Shown here piece by piece: positions 20,366-28,367 of a stretch of DNA of 30,000 nucleotides (positions are counted from its first letter, which is position 1; each line of letters starts with the position of its first letter). Location: contig CAJNDS010002267.1 of the NCBI GenBank assembly GCA_905221605.1, positions 112,501-142,500 of the forward strand, given 5' to 3'. The notes below the pieces were generated by a model. The model had not been told where the DNA came from. It was given only the letters and a program-made list of their open reading frames with translations, and did no database searches. Source of the stretch: Symbiodinium natans. Lineage: Eukaryota > Sar > Dinophyceae > Suessiales > Symbiodiniaceae. Made by a program: the position numbers and the translations under genes.

Positions 20366-20540
20366 GGGTTTAGGGTTTAGGGTTTAGGGTTTAGGGTTTA
20401 GGGTTGCTCAAGCTTTTCTCGCTGCCAGCATGCCGTGCGGCGGATGCCCAGCCGGCCCGTTGGCTCCTGTCTTCGCGATGAGAGTTTTTTGGGCTGTTTA
20501 GGGTTTCGGGTTTAGGGTTTAGGGTTTAGGGTTTAGGGTC
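20366..20540. repeat. G-strand ITS pair
   Basis: TTTAGGG tracts at 20366-20405 and 20497-20540. A CTAT/GATC-rich microsatellite follows at about 20604-20660. Confidence 0.85.
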
Positions 20541-20788
20541 CGAACGTTGAAGGGTTTAGGGTTTGTGGCTATTGGGTATCACGCTAGTGCTAGAAGAAGA
20601 CCTATCTATCCATCTATCGGTCGATCGATCTAACTACATATATGCATGTATACCATACATGTTCCTCCGCACTGCAGGTCGGACACCGCAACACCACAAC
20701 ACCACTCGCCAGCCAGAACGAGGTTCTTCTGAATGAGGCCCCCTTTTGGGTTGTCCAGTGTTGCTTAAAGGGTGCTCTTTCAAAGATA

Positions 20789-20854
20789 ACCCTAGGCCCT
20801 AAACCCTAAACCCTAAACCCTAAACCCTAAACCCTAAACCCCAAAACCCTAAAC
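20789..20854. repeat. ITS, C-strand, downstream of the RCC1-like gene
   Basis: About nine CCCTAAA units. Short G-strand pieces at about 20893 and 20939 supply the stop codon of the long minus-strand ORF. Confidence 0.9.
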
Positions 20855-20940
20855 AAGCGACATCCCTGCCTGGCTTGGGGGTTTAGACTGTGTTAGGGTT
20901 TAGGGTTTGGCATCATAGGGGTATTTTTCTGAGGCAGGGT

Positions 20941-22611
20941 TTAGGGTTTGGGGCTCATGACTTGCAAGCACTGTCCGAATGCTCGGCTTTCGAACTCCGA
21001 GGGGCCCTGACCCCTTGGTGAAGGCTGTCCACACGACATAGGAGTAGATTCATGGTTGCCAGATGCCAGTGGAAGACAAGAGGAAACTCTATCTATGCTA
21101 CATATATATATATATACTTTTTTACATATATATATATATATATATATATACAAGAGCCACAACACACACAGAGCACTGCATTTGCCACTGCCCCAGCTCA
21201 CCACAGATCCATCGTCAAGGATTGCAGCAAAAGACTTCCCTGAAGCTTGGACGTGCAGCACGTTCTGCAGCTGACCTTGCACGGCGCTGCTGTCGCCCCC
21301 AGAGTCAGCTCCACCCCAGGTCACCACGGATCCATCCCCACAGGTGGCAGCAAAGGCAGATGCAGAGGCTTGGATATGACGCACATTCGTCATCTGATGT
21401 TGCGCAGTACTGCTGTCACCTCCGCCACGCGCATCGCCCCATGTCACCACAGAGCCATCTGTTCGGATAGCAGCAAAGGCAAGTTCGGAAGCTTGGATTT
21501 GCAGCACGTCCCTCAGCTGGAATTGCACAGCTCTGCTGTCACCCCCGCTGTAAGCACTGCCCCAGGTCACCACAGATCCATCCTCCAGGATTGCAGCAAA
21601 AGCAGATGGAGACGCTTGGATTTGCTTTACTTTCTTCAGTTTGTCTTGCAAGTCACTGCTGAGGCCACCACACAGAGAAGGGCCCCATGTCACCACAGAC
21701 CCGTCCTCCCGGATTGCAGCAAAAGCTGCGTGGGTAGCTTGGATGTGCAACACGTTCCTGAGCTGAGCTTGAACGGCGCTGCTGTCACCAGTATAGCCCC
21801 AGGTCACTACAGATCCATCCTTCCGGATTGCAGCAAAAGCACATTCAGAAGCTTGGATGTGCTGCACATTCCGAAGCTGACTCTGCACTGCGCCACCGTC
21901 ACCCCCACAATCAGCATCACCCCAAGTCACCACAGATCCATCCTCCCGAATGGCTGCAAAGGCAGATGCGCAGGCTTGGATGCACCTCACGCGCCGCAGC
22001 TGTCCCTGCACGGCATCGCTATCGCCGCCACCGTTAGCATCACCCCAGGTCACCACAGATCCATCCTCCCGGATGGCAGCAAATGCGCTGCTGGACGCCT
22101 GGATCTGCTGAACGTTCTTCAGCTGATCTTGCACGGTGCTGCTGTCGCCCCCACAAGAGCCACTGCCCCACGTCACCACAGATCCATCCGCCCGCAGCGC
22201 AGCGAAAGCACGGGCAGAAGCTTGGATGTGCTGCACATTCCTCAGCATATCCTTCACGGCGTTGCAGTCGCCCCCGCAAGTGGCATCGCCCCAGGTCACG
22301 ACTGATCCGTCACCCAGAAGAGCAGCAAAGGCGGACTCAGAAACTAACCCCTTGCGATTCGCCGTTACGTGAGCTGGCCGTAACTGCAGGGTCAGCGTGT
22401 CTCCGCTTGCTAACCCCGACTGTTCAACAGTTGCTGCTCCGTCCAGTGCATCGCCAGAGGAGTTTAACAGCCTTCCTCTGCCGACCGCCAGGGCACCCTG
22501 AGCGCGTTGCCTCAGTGTATCAACAGTCTCTTGTGCTTCGGCTTGCAGCCTAACGTTCTTGCCACTCAAGAGGTGCACGTCAATCACGACATGCTGCATC
22601 TCAGACGACAT
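20941..22611 (-). CDS. Ubiquitin-like / RCC1-like repeat protein (3' end uncertain)
   Basis: An open frame of 556 codons starting at ATG (22611). Residues about 5-79 look like a ubiquitin-like fold (start 'MQHVVIDVHLLSGKNVRLQA', an 'ETVDTLRQRAQ' helix, end 'LASGDTLTLQLRP'). Residues about 93-480 are ten tandem repeats of the type 'IQAS..AFAAI.EDGSVVTWG', usually 41 residues (123 nt). The fifth has 38 residues and the tenth is cut short after 'VVSWGSGKCSA'. RCC1-like repeats fold as beta-propeller blades and act as interaction scaffolds; dinoflagellate copies are often labelled HERC- or UVR8-like, but no HECT domain is seen here. The last 76 residues are probably not protein: they read through a (TA)n microsatellite ('YIYIYIYI') and stop in an interstitial telomeric TAA. 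The real gene probably splices near 21190-21170 or is truncated. Family assignment is firm; the ubiquitin-like call is moderate; partner and pathway are unknown. Confidence 0.8.
   Translation of the reverse strand: MSSEMQHVVIDVHLLSGKNVRLQAEAQETVDTLRQRAQGALAVGRGRLLNSSGDALDGAATVEQSGLASGDTLTLQLRPAHVTANRKGLVSESAFAALLGDGSVVTWGDATCGGDCNAVKDMLRNVQHIQASARAFAALRADGSVVTWGSGSCGGDSSTVQDQLKNVQQIQASSSAFAAIREDGSVVTWGDANGGGDSDAVQGQLRRVRCIQACASAFAAIREDGSVVTWGDADCGGDGGAVQSQLRNVQHIQASECAFAAIRKDGSVVTWGYTGDSSAVQAQLRNVLHIQATHAAFAAIREDGSVVTWGPSLCGGLSSDLQDKLKKVKQIQASPSAFAAILEDGSVVTWGSAYSGGDSRAVQFQLRDVLQIQASELAFAAIRTDGSVVTWGDARGGGDSSTAQHQMTNVRHIQASASAFAATCGDGSVVTWGGADSGGDSSAVQGQLQNVLHVQASGKSFAAILDDGSVVSWGSGKCSALCVLWLLYIYIYIYICKKVYIYICSIDRVSSCLPLASGNHESTPMSCGQPSPRGQGPSEFESRAFGQCLQVMSPKP
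21101..21150. repeat. TA microsatellite in the 3' part of the RCC1-like ORF
   Basis: Two TA runs (21101-21116 and 21125-21150) separated by CTTTTTTAC. Probably intronic or 3' flanking rather than coding. Confidence 0.85.
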
Positions 22612-22744
22612 CGCCTTTCGTCTGCATCAAAGCATGCGGATGGAAGCCGAAGCCAGAGTAGCTAAGGACGAGCTCACCCGTCCCAAGGCAAGAGACCTCG
22701 GGACCAATTCATACCGAAGACCCTTAGTCGGCGCACACCTAGAC

Positions 22745-22800
22745 TAGACCCAGGAGTAGCCTAGGAATAGAAAGGGTACCCTTTTGGTTTTAAGGCTGCT
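22745..22800. repeat. Dispersed repeat, copy 2
   Basis: GACCCAGGAGTAGCCTAGG followed by AAAGGGTACCCTTTTGG. Same orientation as the copy at 1681, about 130 bp upstream of the RCC1-like start. Confidence 0.5.
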
Positions 22801-22911
22801 ATCTACTTCCAAGTACTTACGTGTGGAGCTCCTCGGGGACTGGCCGACCTAAACAGGAGGCAAAGGAACTTGACTCTGCGGATGCCAACAACCAATCGAA
22901 AACAACAAACC

Positions 22912-23019
22912 CAGAAACTCCAGTACCCCTTAATTAAGGAATAGTCCTTAAATATAAGAGGGTTCCTTAAGTGGTTTAAGGAATAGTCCGTAATCAAGGG
23001 GTACTGGAGTCTTTGGGAA
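22912..23019. mobile_element. Foldback element with near-perfect long arms
   Basis: The left arm ACTCCAGTACCCCTTAATTA..GGAATAGTCCTTAAA pairs with the right arm TTTAAGGAATAGTCC..AAGGGGTACTGGAGT. Arms of about 36 bp surround a short 'TATAAGAGGGTTCCTTAAG' centre. It lies about 300 bp upstream (in transcription sense) of the RCC1-like gene. Confidence 0.7.
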
Positions 23020-23089
23020 CCTCGAGACCATGTATACCGGCAATTCCGAGCCCCATTTGTCCCCAAATCTTCACCCTCAAGCTGTAGAG

Positions 23090-23401
23090 AACCTCTAAAC
23101 CCGTATAGACCCTCAAACCCTATCGACCCTCAAACCCTAAACCCTAAAAACCCTAAACCCTATAGACCCTCAAACCTCCAATCCTAAACCCCTAAAACCC
23201 TAAAGCCCTCATACCTAAAATCCTAGACCCAAAACCCAAAAAGCCCAAACCCTCAGTCTTGCTACTGCCTCCTTCGCGGAGGCTTGCTGGCGACGTTGCA
23301 GGTCCGCCAGCACCCGCCTGACTTAAGAGCTCCGTCATTCCAACTAATATAGGGGTTTAGGGTTAGGGTTTAGGGGTTAGGGTTTAGGGGGGGGGGGGGG
23401 G
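23090..23401. repeat. Decayed C-strand ITS, then G-strand ITS with G15
   Basis: CCCTCAAA/CCCTATAGA-like units at 23090-23240. TTTAGGG and TTAGGG units at 23352-23386 end in 15 G (23387-23401). Confidence 0.8.
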
Positions 23402-23782
23402 TCGGAATAATTACTAAGAATGTTCCTGTGGTCCCTTTGTAATTTTACCATGATCACACCCAAAACCCTACTCTAATTATTCAGGCCCCTACACTAAGTG
23501 AATGGGAAACGCGACACCCGTATAAGTATACGCAATGTTCCTATAGCATATGGGGATCTACGAAAATAAGGGCCCCTAGTATATAGACACCCCAAAGAGT
23601 GACAAGGTTCCTTACAAAAAAACACCCCAATGAGGTACCCGAATTTCGGAAACCACCATATCACGTTGCATCCTTCAAATGTCTCATCTTCCATTCAGGA
23701 TGCTCCTCCAAGATGTTAGGGTTTAGGGCTCCTCCAAGATGTAGGCTCGCTAATTAGTGGCATGACTGTAAAGCCCACAGCA
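23402..23782. other. Gene-less stretch with element relic
   Basis: Near 23635 GGTACCCGAATTTCGGAAAC resembles the inverted end of family 5 elements. No gene recognised. Confidence 0.4.
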
Positions 23783-24152
23783 AGGTTTAGGGTTTAGGGT
23801 TTAGGGTTTAGGGTTTAGGGTTTAGGGTTTAGGGTTTAGGGTTTAGGGTTTAGGGTTTAGGGTTTAGGGTTTCGTATGGCAAAGACCGTATGGATGGCAT
23901 CCTCCCTCAGCGATCTCTCTTTTTACCCTGTCAATCAAGTTCTGCAATGATGACCTGTGCTGGTTAAGCGACCAGCTGGTACACCACAGGATAGCGGCCA
24001 GATTGCATAACCTGCGTCGTGTGACTCGACAGCCGGCCTCTGAACTTCTGCCAAAGACTAACCCTAAACCCTAAACCCTAAACCCTAAACCCTAAACCCT
24101 AAACCCTAAACCCTAAACCCTAAACCCTAAACCCTAAACCCTAAACCCTAAG
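23783..24152. repeat. Two long ITS in opposite orientation
   Basis: About 12 perfect TTTAGGG units at 23783-23872 and about 13 perfect CCCTAAA units at 24060-24152, with about 190 bp of unique DNA between. Confidence 0.95.
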
Positions 24153-24270
24153 ACTGACGTCATGCAGCTCTAGGGAGCAATGTCTGAATGGCTGAGAGGG
24201 CCATGGCTGGCCACTCCGCCTCATCACAGGAGCAGCGGCCTGCATTTCAGCAAGGTATGGTTCAGGAGAC

Positions 24271-24555
24271 TCACCCTGCAAGTTCACCAATCAGGTTTTT
24301 GAAGCCGTTCTTCACTGCCATGTCCAGCATCGCGACCCTTTGCTCTGCCAACTTCCCTTGCACTATCTGGTGGGACACCAACCACACAGTACCTCCCACT
24401 GCACCTGCGACCAACGCGGCGCCTGTAGCCACTGCGGCCACGCCGCCCAGCATGCCCAAACCACCGGATGCCACACTGCCACCGCCCAAAGCTGCCAAAC
24501 CGCTGGTGATTCCAGAGGCCGACAGTCCTACCACAGCTCCGCTTTCAGCCACCAT
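24271..24555 (-). CDS. Glycine-rich hydrophobic segment B (exon or small gene)
   Basis: The first ATG of the frame is at 24555 (MVAESGAVVGLSASGITSG); the frame is open upstream to 24594. It carries 'GLAALGGGSVASGGLGMLGG', matching the motif of segment A at most positions, then an Ala/Gly/Val hydrophobic helix ('AAVATGAALVAGAVGGTVWL') and an amphipathic charged tail ending 'KNGFKNLIGELAG'. The ORF stop overlaps a textbook donor, GCAGG|GTGAGT (donor GT at 24274-24273), so the coding sequence may continue in another exon rather than stop at 24271. An AG acceptor lies about 35 nt downstream at 24241-24240, short for an intron. Function is unknown; a small membrane protein with glycine-zipper packing is inferred. 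Confidence 0.5.
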   Translation of the reverse strand: MVAESGAVVGLSASGITSGLAALGGGSVASGGLGMLGGVAAVATGAALVAGAVGGTVWLVSHQIVQGKLAEQRVAMLDMAVKNGFKNLIGELAG

Positions 24556-24590
24556 GATCACTCCTGGTGGAGGGTGCTTAGTGCTAATGC

Positions 24591-24902
24591 TCAAGCAACA
24601 AAGGGTTGTCTGTTTAGGAACACAGTAATGATTGTTGAAATCATCACCGAGACACCAATAGTGGATCCTGCCACAGCCCCTCCCACACCACCCATGGCAA
24701 CTATGGTCGGCGTCACCGAGTTATTCTCCATGGCATCGCAAAGCTTGTAGATGGTGTGAGCCGTGAGCATGGATGGTGTGGCGGCTACTATGAAGATGCC
24801 ACCCATCATGCCCATTCCACCGGTTGCAACAGTTCCTCCGCCAAGCGATGCCAAACCACCTTGGCAAAAGCAGATCTTCGCTTCAATTGATGCGTCAAGC
24901 AC
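24591..24902 (-). CDS. Glycine-rich hydrophobic segment A (probable exon)
   Basis: This open frame ends at TGA (24593-24591). It contains the glycine-zipper-like motif 'GLASLGGGTVATGGMGMMGG', then two hydrophobic stretches ('IFIVAATPSMLTAHTIY' and a 'VGGAVAGSTIGVSVMISTII' segment), so a small membrane-inserted protein is likely. There is no ATG before the motif; the frame stays open upstream into the telomeric tract at 24935. An upstream exon or a lost start is therefore expected, and the coordinate 24902 is only a GTG in frame. A possible splice acceptor lies just before the motif (CTTTTGCCAAG then G). The motif recurs in segment B directly downstream, so the two are exons of one gene or tandem paralogues. 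The composition recalls small glycine-rich membrane proteins (ISG12/IFI6-like), but this is not an identification. Confidence 0.5.
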   Translation of the reverse strand: MLDASIEAKICFCQGGLASLGGGTVATGGMGMMGGIFIVAATPSMLTAHTIYKLCDAMENNSVTPTIVAMGGVGGAVAGSTIGVSVMISTIITVFLNRQPFVA

Positions 24903-24934
24903 CGCACAGCCAGCGTGGGGTGTCCGCCTTTTGG

Positions 24935-24975
24935 TAAGCCCTAAGCCCTAAGCCCTAAACCCTAAACCCTAAACC
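24935..24975. repeat. ITS, C-strand, with CCCTAAG block
   Basis: Three CCCTAAG units followed by three CCCTAAA units. Marks the upstream edge of glycine-rich segment A. Confidence 0.9.
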
Positions 24976-25212
24976 GATTCTGGCCATCGCTTCGAGACGT
25001 CAGTCAAAAATCAGGTGGTTGCATACTAAACAGGAGCATATTTCCCCTGGCTTTATTGCGCTCCTTCTTCTTTCCTTCAGGCCTCCCGTCTTTTCTTTCT
25101 CTCTTGCTTCATTTCCTGGCGCCTTTCCTTCTCTGCCTTCCTCCCTCCCTGGCTCCCTCCGTCTCTCCCTTCCCTTCCATCCAGAAACAGGCGACCTCAC
25201 CAAGATAAACCA

Positions 25213-25213
25213 A

Positions 25214-25247
<34 letters not shown>

Positions 25248-25488
25248 GTGTCTGAGTCGGTAGGTATCTCTCTGTCTCTCTCTCTCCCTCTCTCGACCTC
25301 TCCCCTTCTCTCTTTCTCTCTCCCGTTTTCTCTCCCTCGCTGTCTCTCTCTCTCTCTCTGTCTCTCTCTGTCTCTCTCTGTCTCTCTCTGTCTCTCTCTG
25401 TCTCTCTCTCTATCTCTCTCTCTCTCTCTCTATCTCTCTCGCTCTACCTCTCGCTCGCTCTCGCCCTCGCTCTCGCTGTCTCTTTTTC
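25213..25488. repeat. Long CT microsatellite
   Basis: About 275 bp of TC repeats with TG, CCC and CG interruptions, preceded by C/T-rich DNA from about 25080. All pyrimidines are on the plus strand. ORFs rich in Ser/Leu here are artefacts. Confidence 0.9.
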
Positions 25489-25541
25489 CATGTTTATGGA
25501 ATTGCATGTCTGTCCACCATCGAACCCACACTTCGCAAGGT

Positions 25542-25650
25542 CATGTGGGGGTTTCCGAAAATTGGCAGACCCTTCTGGGGGGCTCCTTACTGCTTATGAG
25601 TATACTATTTTTGGGTTTTGGGGTACTCCTGAAATCGTGAACCCCCATGT
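25542..25650. mobile_element. MITE-like element, family 5 copy a
   Basis: Begins CATGTGGGGGTTTCCGAAAA and ends ATCGTGAACCCCCATG; ends inverted. Similar to elements at 11562 and 27683. The interior is AT-rich with 'TATACTATTTTTGGG'. Confidence 0.55.
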
Positions 25651-25677
25651 TGCCTGGAAAAGCACATCTTAAAGCAC

Positions 25678-25940
25678 CCTAAACCCTAAACCCTATAAAC
25701 CCTAAACCCTAAACCCTAGGCCCTAAACCCTAAACCCTAAACCCATCTGAAGCCGAAGAGCTGGTAACGGACGCGGCACCAACGAGGCCTTCGGCGGCCG
25801 CCGAGGTGACAACCAGCTTCACACCCTCCACAGACGTTAGCTCCAGAATCCTGTTTAGGGTTTGGGGTTAGGGTTCAGGGTTTAGGGTTTAGGGTTTAGG
25901 GTTTAGGGTTTAGGGTTTAGGGTTTAGGGTTTAGGGTCTA
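25678..25940. repeat. Convergent ITS pair
   Basis: CCCTAAA at 25678-25744 (with TATAAA and CCCTAGG variants) and TTTAGGG at 25853-25940. Confidence 0.9.
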
Positions 25941-26133
25941 AGGTGCATGACTCTTTTTGCTTCTAAACCCTGAACCTGAATTCCAAAGCACAAGTTCATG
26001 CTTGGCTCATCCGTAAAAGCTAGCTATAAGTTTTATCTGCATTGAGCTGCAGCTGTCGTGAAGTTTACGCGAAGATGTGGGCTTGTGGTTTCAAATCTCA
26101 TGTGGTTCGAGAGCAGTGGGCCAGTCGAAGAGT

Positions 26134-26502
26134 TCATGGGTTCACGTTGATATGTTTGCTTTTCCACAGCCGCCACGTCCTGCTGACGTCCATGGTAAAG
26201 GAGATGGCTGCCTTTGCCTTGCTCATGCATGTGTCCGGAACCAAGGACCAAATCATGTCTTTCTTCTTCAGCTCCATGAAGACTCCTTCAGCAATCTTAA
26301 TGAAAGCTGAATTTGGGTCGATGATCCGGTCGACTGAGCCATACTTCACCGTCTTGGTCTGCTTGCACATAAACTGGATAATGCTGCGAGGCTTGAAGTC
26401 TTCTTCCGCAAACATCTTGAACCAAGCACAGCGCATTCGCGCCCATTGCTCCTGCGAGAGCACCTCACGGGGTGGTGGAGCTGTTGAGGCAGCGGCGCCC
26501 AT
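26134..26502 (-). CDS. Orphan ORF with N-myristoylation-like start (122 aa or first exon)
   Basis: The ATG at 26502 is supported by an in-frame TAG 21 nt upstream. The start MGAAAST fits the N-myristoylation pattern (Gly2, small residues, Ser6), so membrane anchoring is plausible. The rest is a mixed-charge globular sequence with aromatic residues (for example 'QEQWARMRCAWFKMFAEED', 'IIQFMCKQTKTVKYGSVDRI') and no family I recognise. The segment lies in a telomere-repeat-free island between tracts ending at 25940 and beginning at 26626. Coding potential probably holds to about residue 105 ('ISFTMDV'); the last residues (RTWRLWKSKHINVNP) are simpler and may be read-through into an intron, with a possible dinoflagellate-type donor CAG|GA near 26180. 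It could be a complete small protein or a first exon. Confidence 0.5.
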   Translation of the reverse strand: MGAAASTAPPPREVLSQEQWARMRCAWFKMFAEEDFKPRSIIQFMCKQTKTVKYGSVDRIIDPNSAFIKIAEGVFMELKKKDMIWSLVPDTCMSKAKAAISFTMDVSRTWRLWKSKHINVNP

Positions 26503-26625
26503 CAGTCTCTCGGCACGCTTCTACCTCAACCTCAATCAGACAGCTGCAGGCCGCGGCGCCTCTGGCAGACTACGCACTCCCCCCTCAAGTCTAGAACACA
26601 CCAGTACGCTGCTTCAACACTTCCG

Positions 26626-26664
26626 CCCTAAACCTTTTAAACCCTAAACCCTAAACCCTGAACC
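26626..26664. repeat. Short C-strand ITS
   Basis: About four CCCTAAA-like units upstream of the ORF at 26502. Confidence 0.8.
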
Positions 26665-26723
26665 CCCACACTGGCCAAATGGATGAACAGCTGCTCCGAC
26701 AGGCGACTCTTGCTCTGCTTACG

Positions 26724-26860
26724 GTTTAGGGGTTTAGGGGCTTAGGGGCTTAGGGGTTTAGGGGTTTAGGGGTTTAGGGGTTTAGGGGTTTAGGGTTTTT
26801 TGGGTTTGGGGTTTAGGGTTTAGGGCTAGGGTTTAGGGTTTAGGGTGTAGGGTTTCGGGG
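26724..26860. repeat. ITS with an 8-bp TTTAGGGG variant array
   Basis: About eight consecutive 8-bp units (TTTAGGGG, two as CTTAGGGG), then normal TTTAGGG units from about 26813. Confidence 0.9.
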
Positions 26861-26949
26861 AATCAAAGAGCAAAGGCTGTGCAGCTGCCAGTCCCTGCTG
26901 GCTGGTTCCTCTGCATCCCAGGAGGCCTTCAAACCCAACACTTTGTTTG

Positions 26950-27203
26950 GGTTTATAGGGTTTATAGGGTTTATAGTGTTTTATAGGGGTTTATAGGGTT
27001 TATAGGGTTTATAGGGTTTATAGGGTTTATAGGGTCCATAGGGTTTATGAGATTTTTAGGGGTTTATAAGGTTTGTAGGGTGTTGTAGGGTTTATAGGGT
27101 TTAGCGTTTATAGGGTTTGTAGGGTTTGTAGGGTTTTTAGGGTTTTAGGGTTTATAGTTTATAGGGTTTAGAGGGTTTATAGGGTTTATAGGGCTTAGGG
27201 CCC
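26950..27203. repeat. Variant array of 9-bp TTTATAGGG units
   Basis: About 250 bp of GGGTTTATA units with GGGTTTGTA and GGGTTTTTA variants. Unlike the other tracts the main unit is nine bases. Confidence 0.9.
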
Positions 27204-27307
27204 AGATCTTCTTGAGATGTTGCTGTGACAGCGATGCAATACCGCAACAACTCTCTCCCAGACGCGCGGTTCCGCCGCTTTTGTGGTAGACTACAGCATA
27301 TATACTG

Positions 27308-27348
27308 CCCTAAACCCTAAATCCTAAACCCTCAACCCTAAACCCTAT
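27308..27348. repeat. Short C-strand ITS
   Basis: About five degenerate CCCTAAA units. The following stretch to 27682 is gene-less. Confidence 0.8.
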
Positions 27349-27682
27349 GCTGAAGTCGGCATATCTCTGCCGAATCCGTAAAGACTACCAACACACTTCC
27401 CACCCACCTTGGAAACCCGACCTTGCGTTGCTGATCGTGCGTTGCTGAATCCCGAACGATTATGACTTCCGCCCGGGATGAGTCTGCAGAAGGAGGATTA
27501 TAAGGAGAGCAGACGGGTGCAGCAGGATTAAGTTTGCGGTAACATTATGGTATAGGGCTTCAAGCCAGTAGCAACACTAAGCTACGGAGCTGCGCCCTCC
27601 AAAGTCCCAAAAACCGCCCCCCCCCCCACCTCCGTCCTGCTCTGGCAGAGGCGGCCGAGCAGAGACATGGCCGAGATGTAAA

Positions 27683-27780
27683 TGGGGGTTTCTCAGATTA
27701 GGGGTGCCTTCTTATAAGGGAATCCTACGATTTGGGGGTCTATATTAATTAGGGGCCCCCTTATGTTCGTAAACCCCCGT
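27683..27780. mobile_element. MITE-like element, family 5 copy b
   Basis: Begins TGGGGGTTTCTCAGATTAGG and ends GTTCGTAAACCCCCG, with an imperfect inner inverted repeat (GGGGTGCC..CTTATAAGGG against GGGGCCCCCTTATG). Confidence 0.55.
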
Positions 27781-27851
27781 AATGGGTTTCGGGGTGGGTT
27801 GCGGTGTCAGACGGCCCTTCACTGCAAAGAGTGTGAAGCACGAGTTACACT

Positions 27852-27962
27852 CTTGGTAGCCCAGTAAGCAAATGACAACAAGGGCACCCTTTTTTGGGCT
27901 GTTAATGTATAAGGGGACCTTGAACCAAAAAAAGGGAACAAGGGTATCACTGGATTACCAAG
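27852..27962. mobile_element. MITE-like element, family 1 copy b
   Basis: Begins CTTGGTAGCCCAGTAAGC and ends ATCACTGGATTACCAAG. The interior matches copy a ('AAGGGCACCC', T-run, 'CCTTGAACCAAAAAAAGGG'). About 111 bp and intact. Confidence 0.65.
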
Positions 27963-28127
27963 CACTGTATTCTCCTTGGGGCGAAGAAGATCTCGGTTTG
28001 AGGGTTTTCGGATTCCGTTTGTATCTGCCGGCCACTGCCCAAAATCCCGTCTGGGCGTTCCAGCTCTACAGTACCCCACGACCGTGAACCACACCTAAAA
28101 CCCCTGTACCCTCAAGCATATATTGCA

Positions 28128-28279
28128 TCCTAAACCCTAAACCCCAAACCCTAAACCCCAAACCCTAAACCCCAAACCCTAAACCCTAAACCCCAAACCC
28201 TAAACCCCAAACCCTAAACCCTAAACCCCAAACCCTAAACCCTAAACCCTAAACCCTCAACCCTCAACCCTCAACCCTC
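28128..28279. repeat. Higher-order CCCTAAA/CCCCAAA array
   Basis: CCCTAAA and CCCCAAA alternate with 14-bp and 21-bp periods for about 125 bp, then CCCTCAA units. Confidence 0.9.
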
Positions 28280-28367
28280 GCTGCCAAGCCCGGCGCACGA
28301 AAGGGCGGGTCTGGGAGACGTGTGTGGGCTTTGCCCCCCCAACCCCCATCCACGCTCCCACGATTAT

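Noticed and set aside
21247-22305. Plus-strand ORF of 352 codons opposite the RCC1-like gene
   Set aside because: Antisense shadow of the 123-nt coding repeat; the minus-strand frame has the recognisable domain.
20941-22640. Spliced-leader relict upstream of the RCC1-like gene
   Set aside because: No match to the conserved dinoflagellate leader end (TTTTGGCTCAAG) was seen near the start, so retroposition is not supported.
22803-23066. Minus-strand ORF of 87 codons
   Set aside because: Most of it is the foldback element at 22912-23019, including translation of both arms.
25019-25640. Ser/Leu-rich plus-strand ORFs
   Set aside because: Translation of the CT microsatellite.
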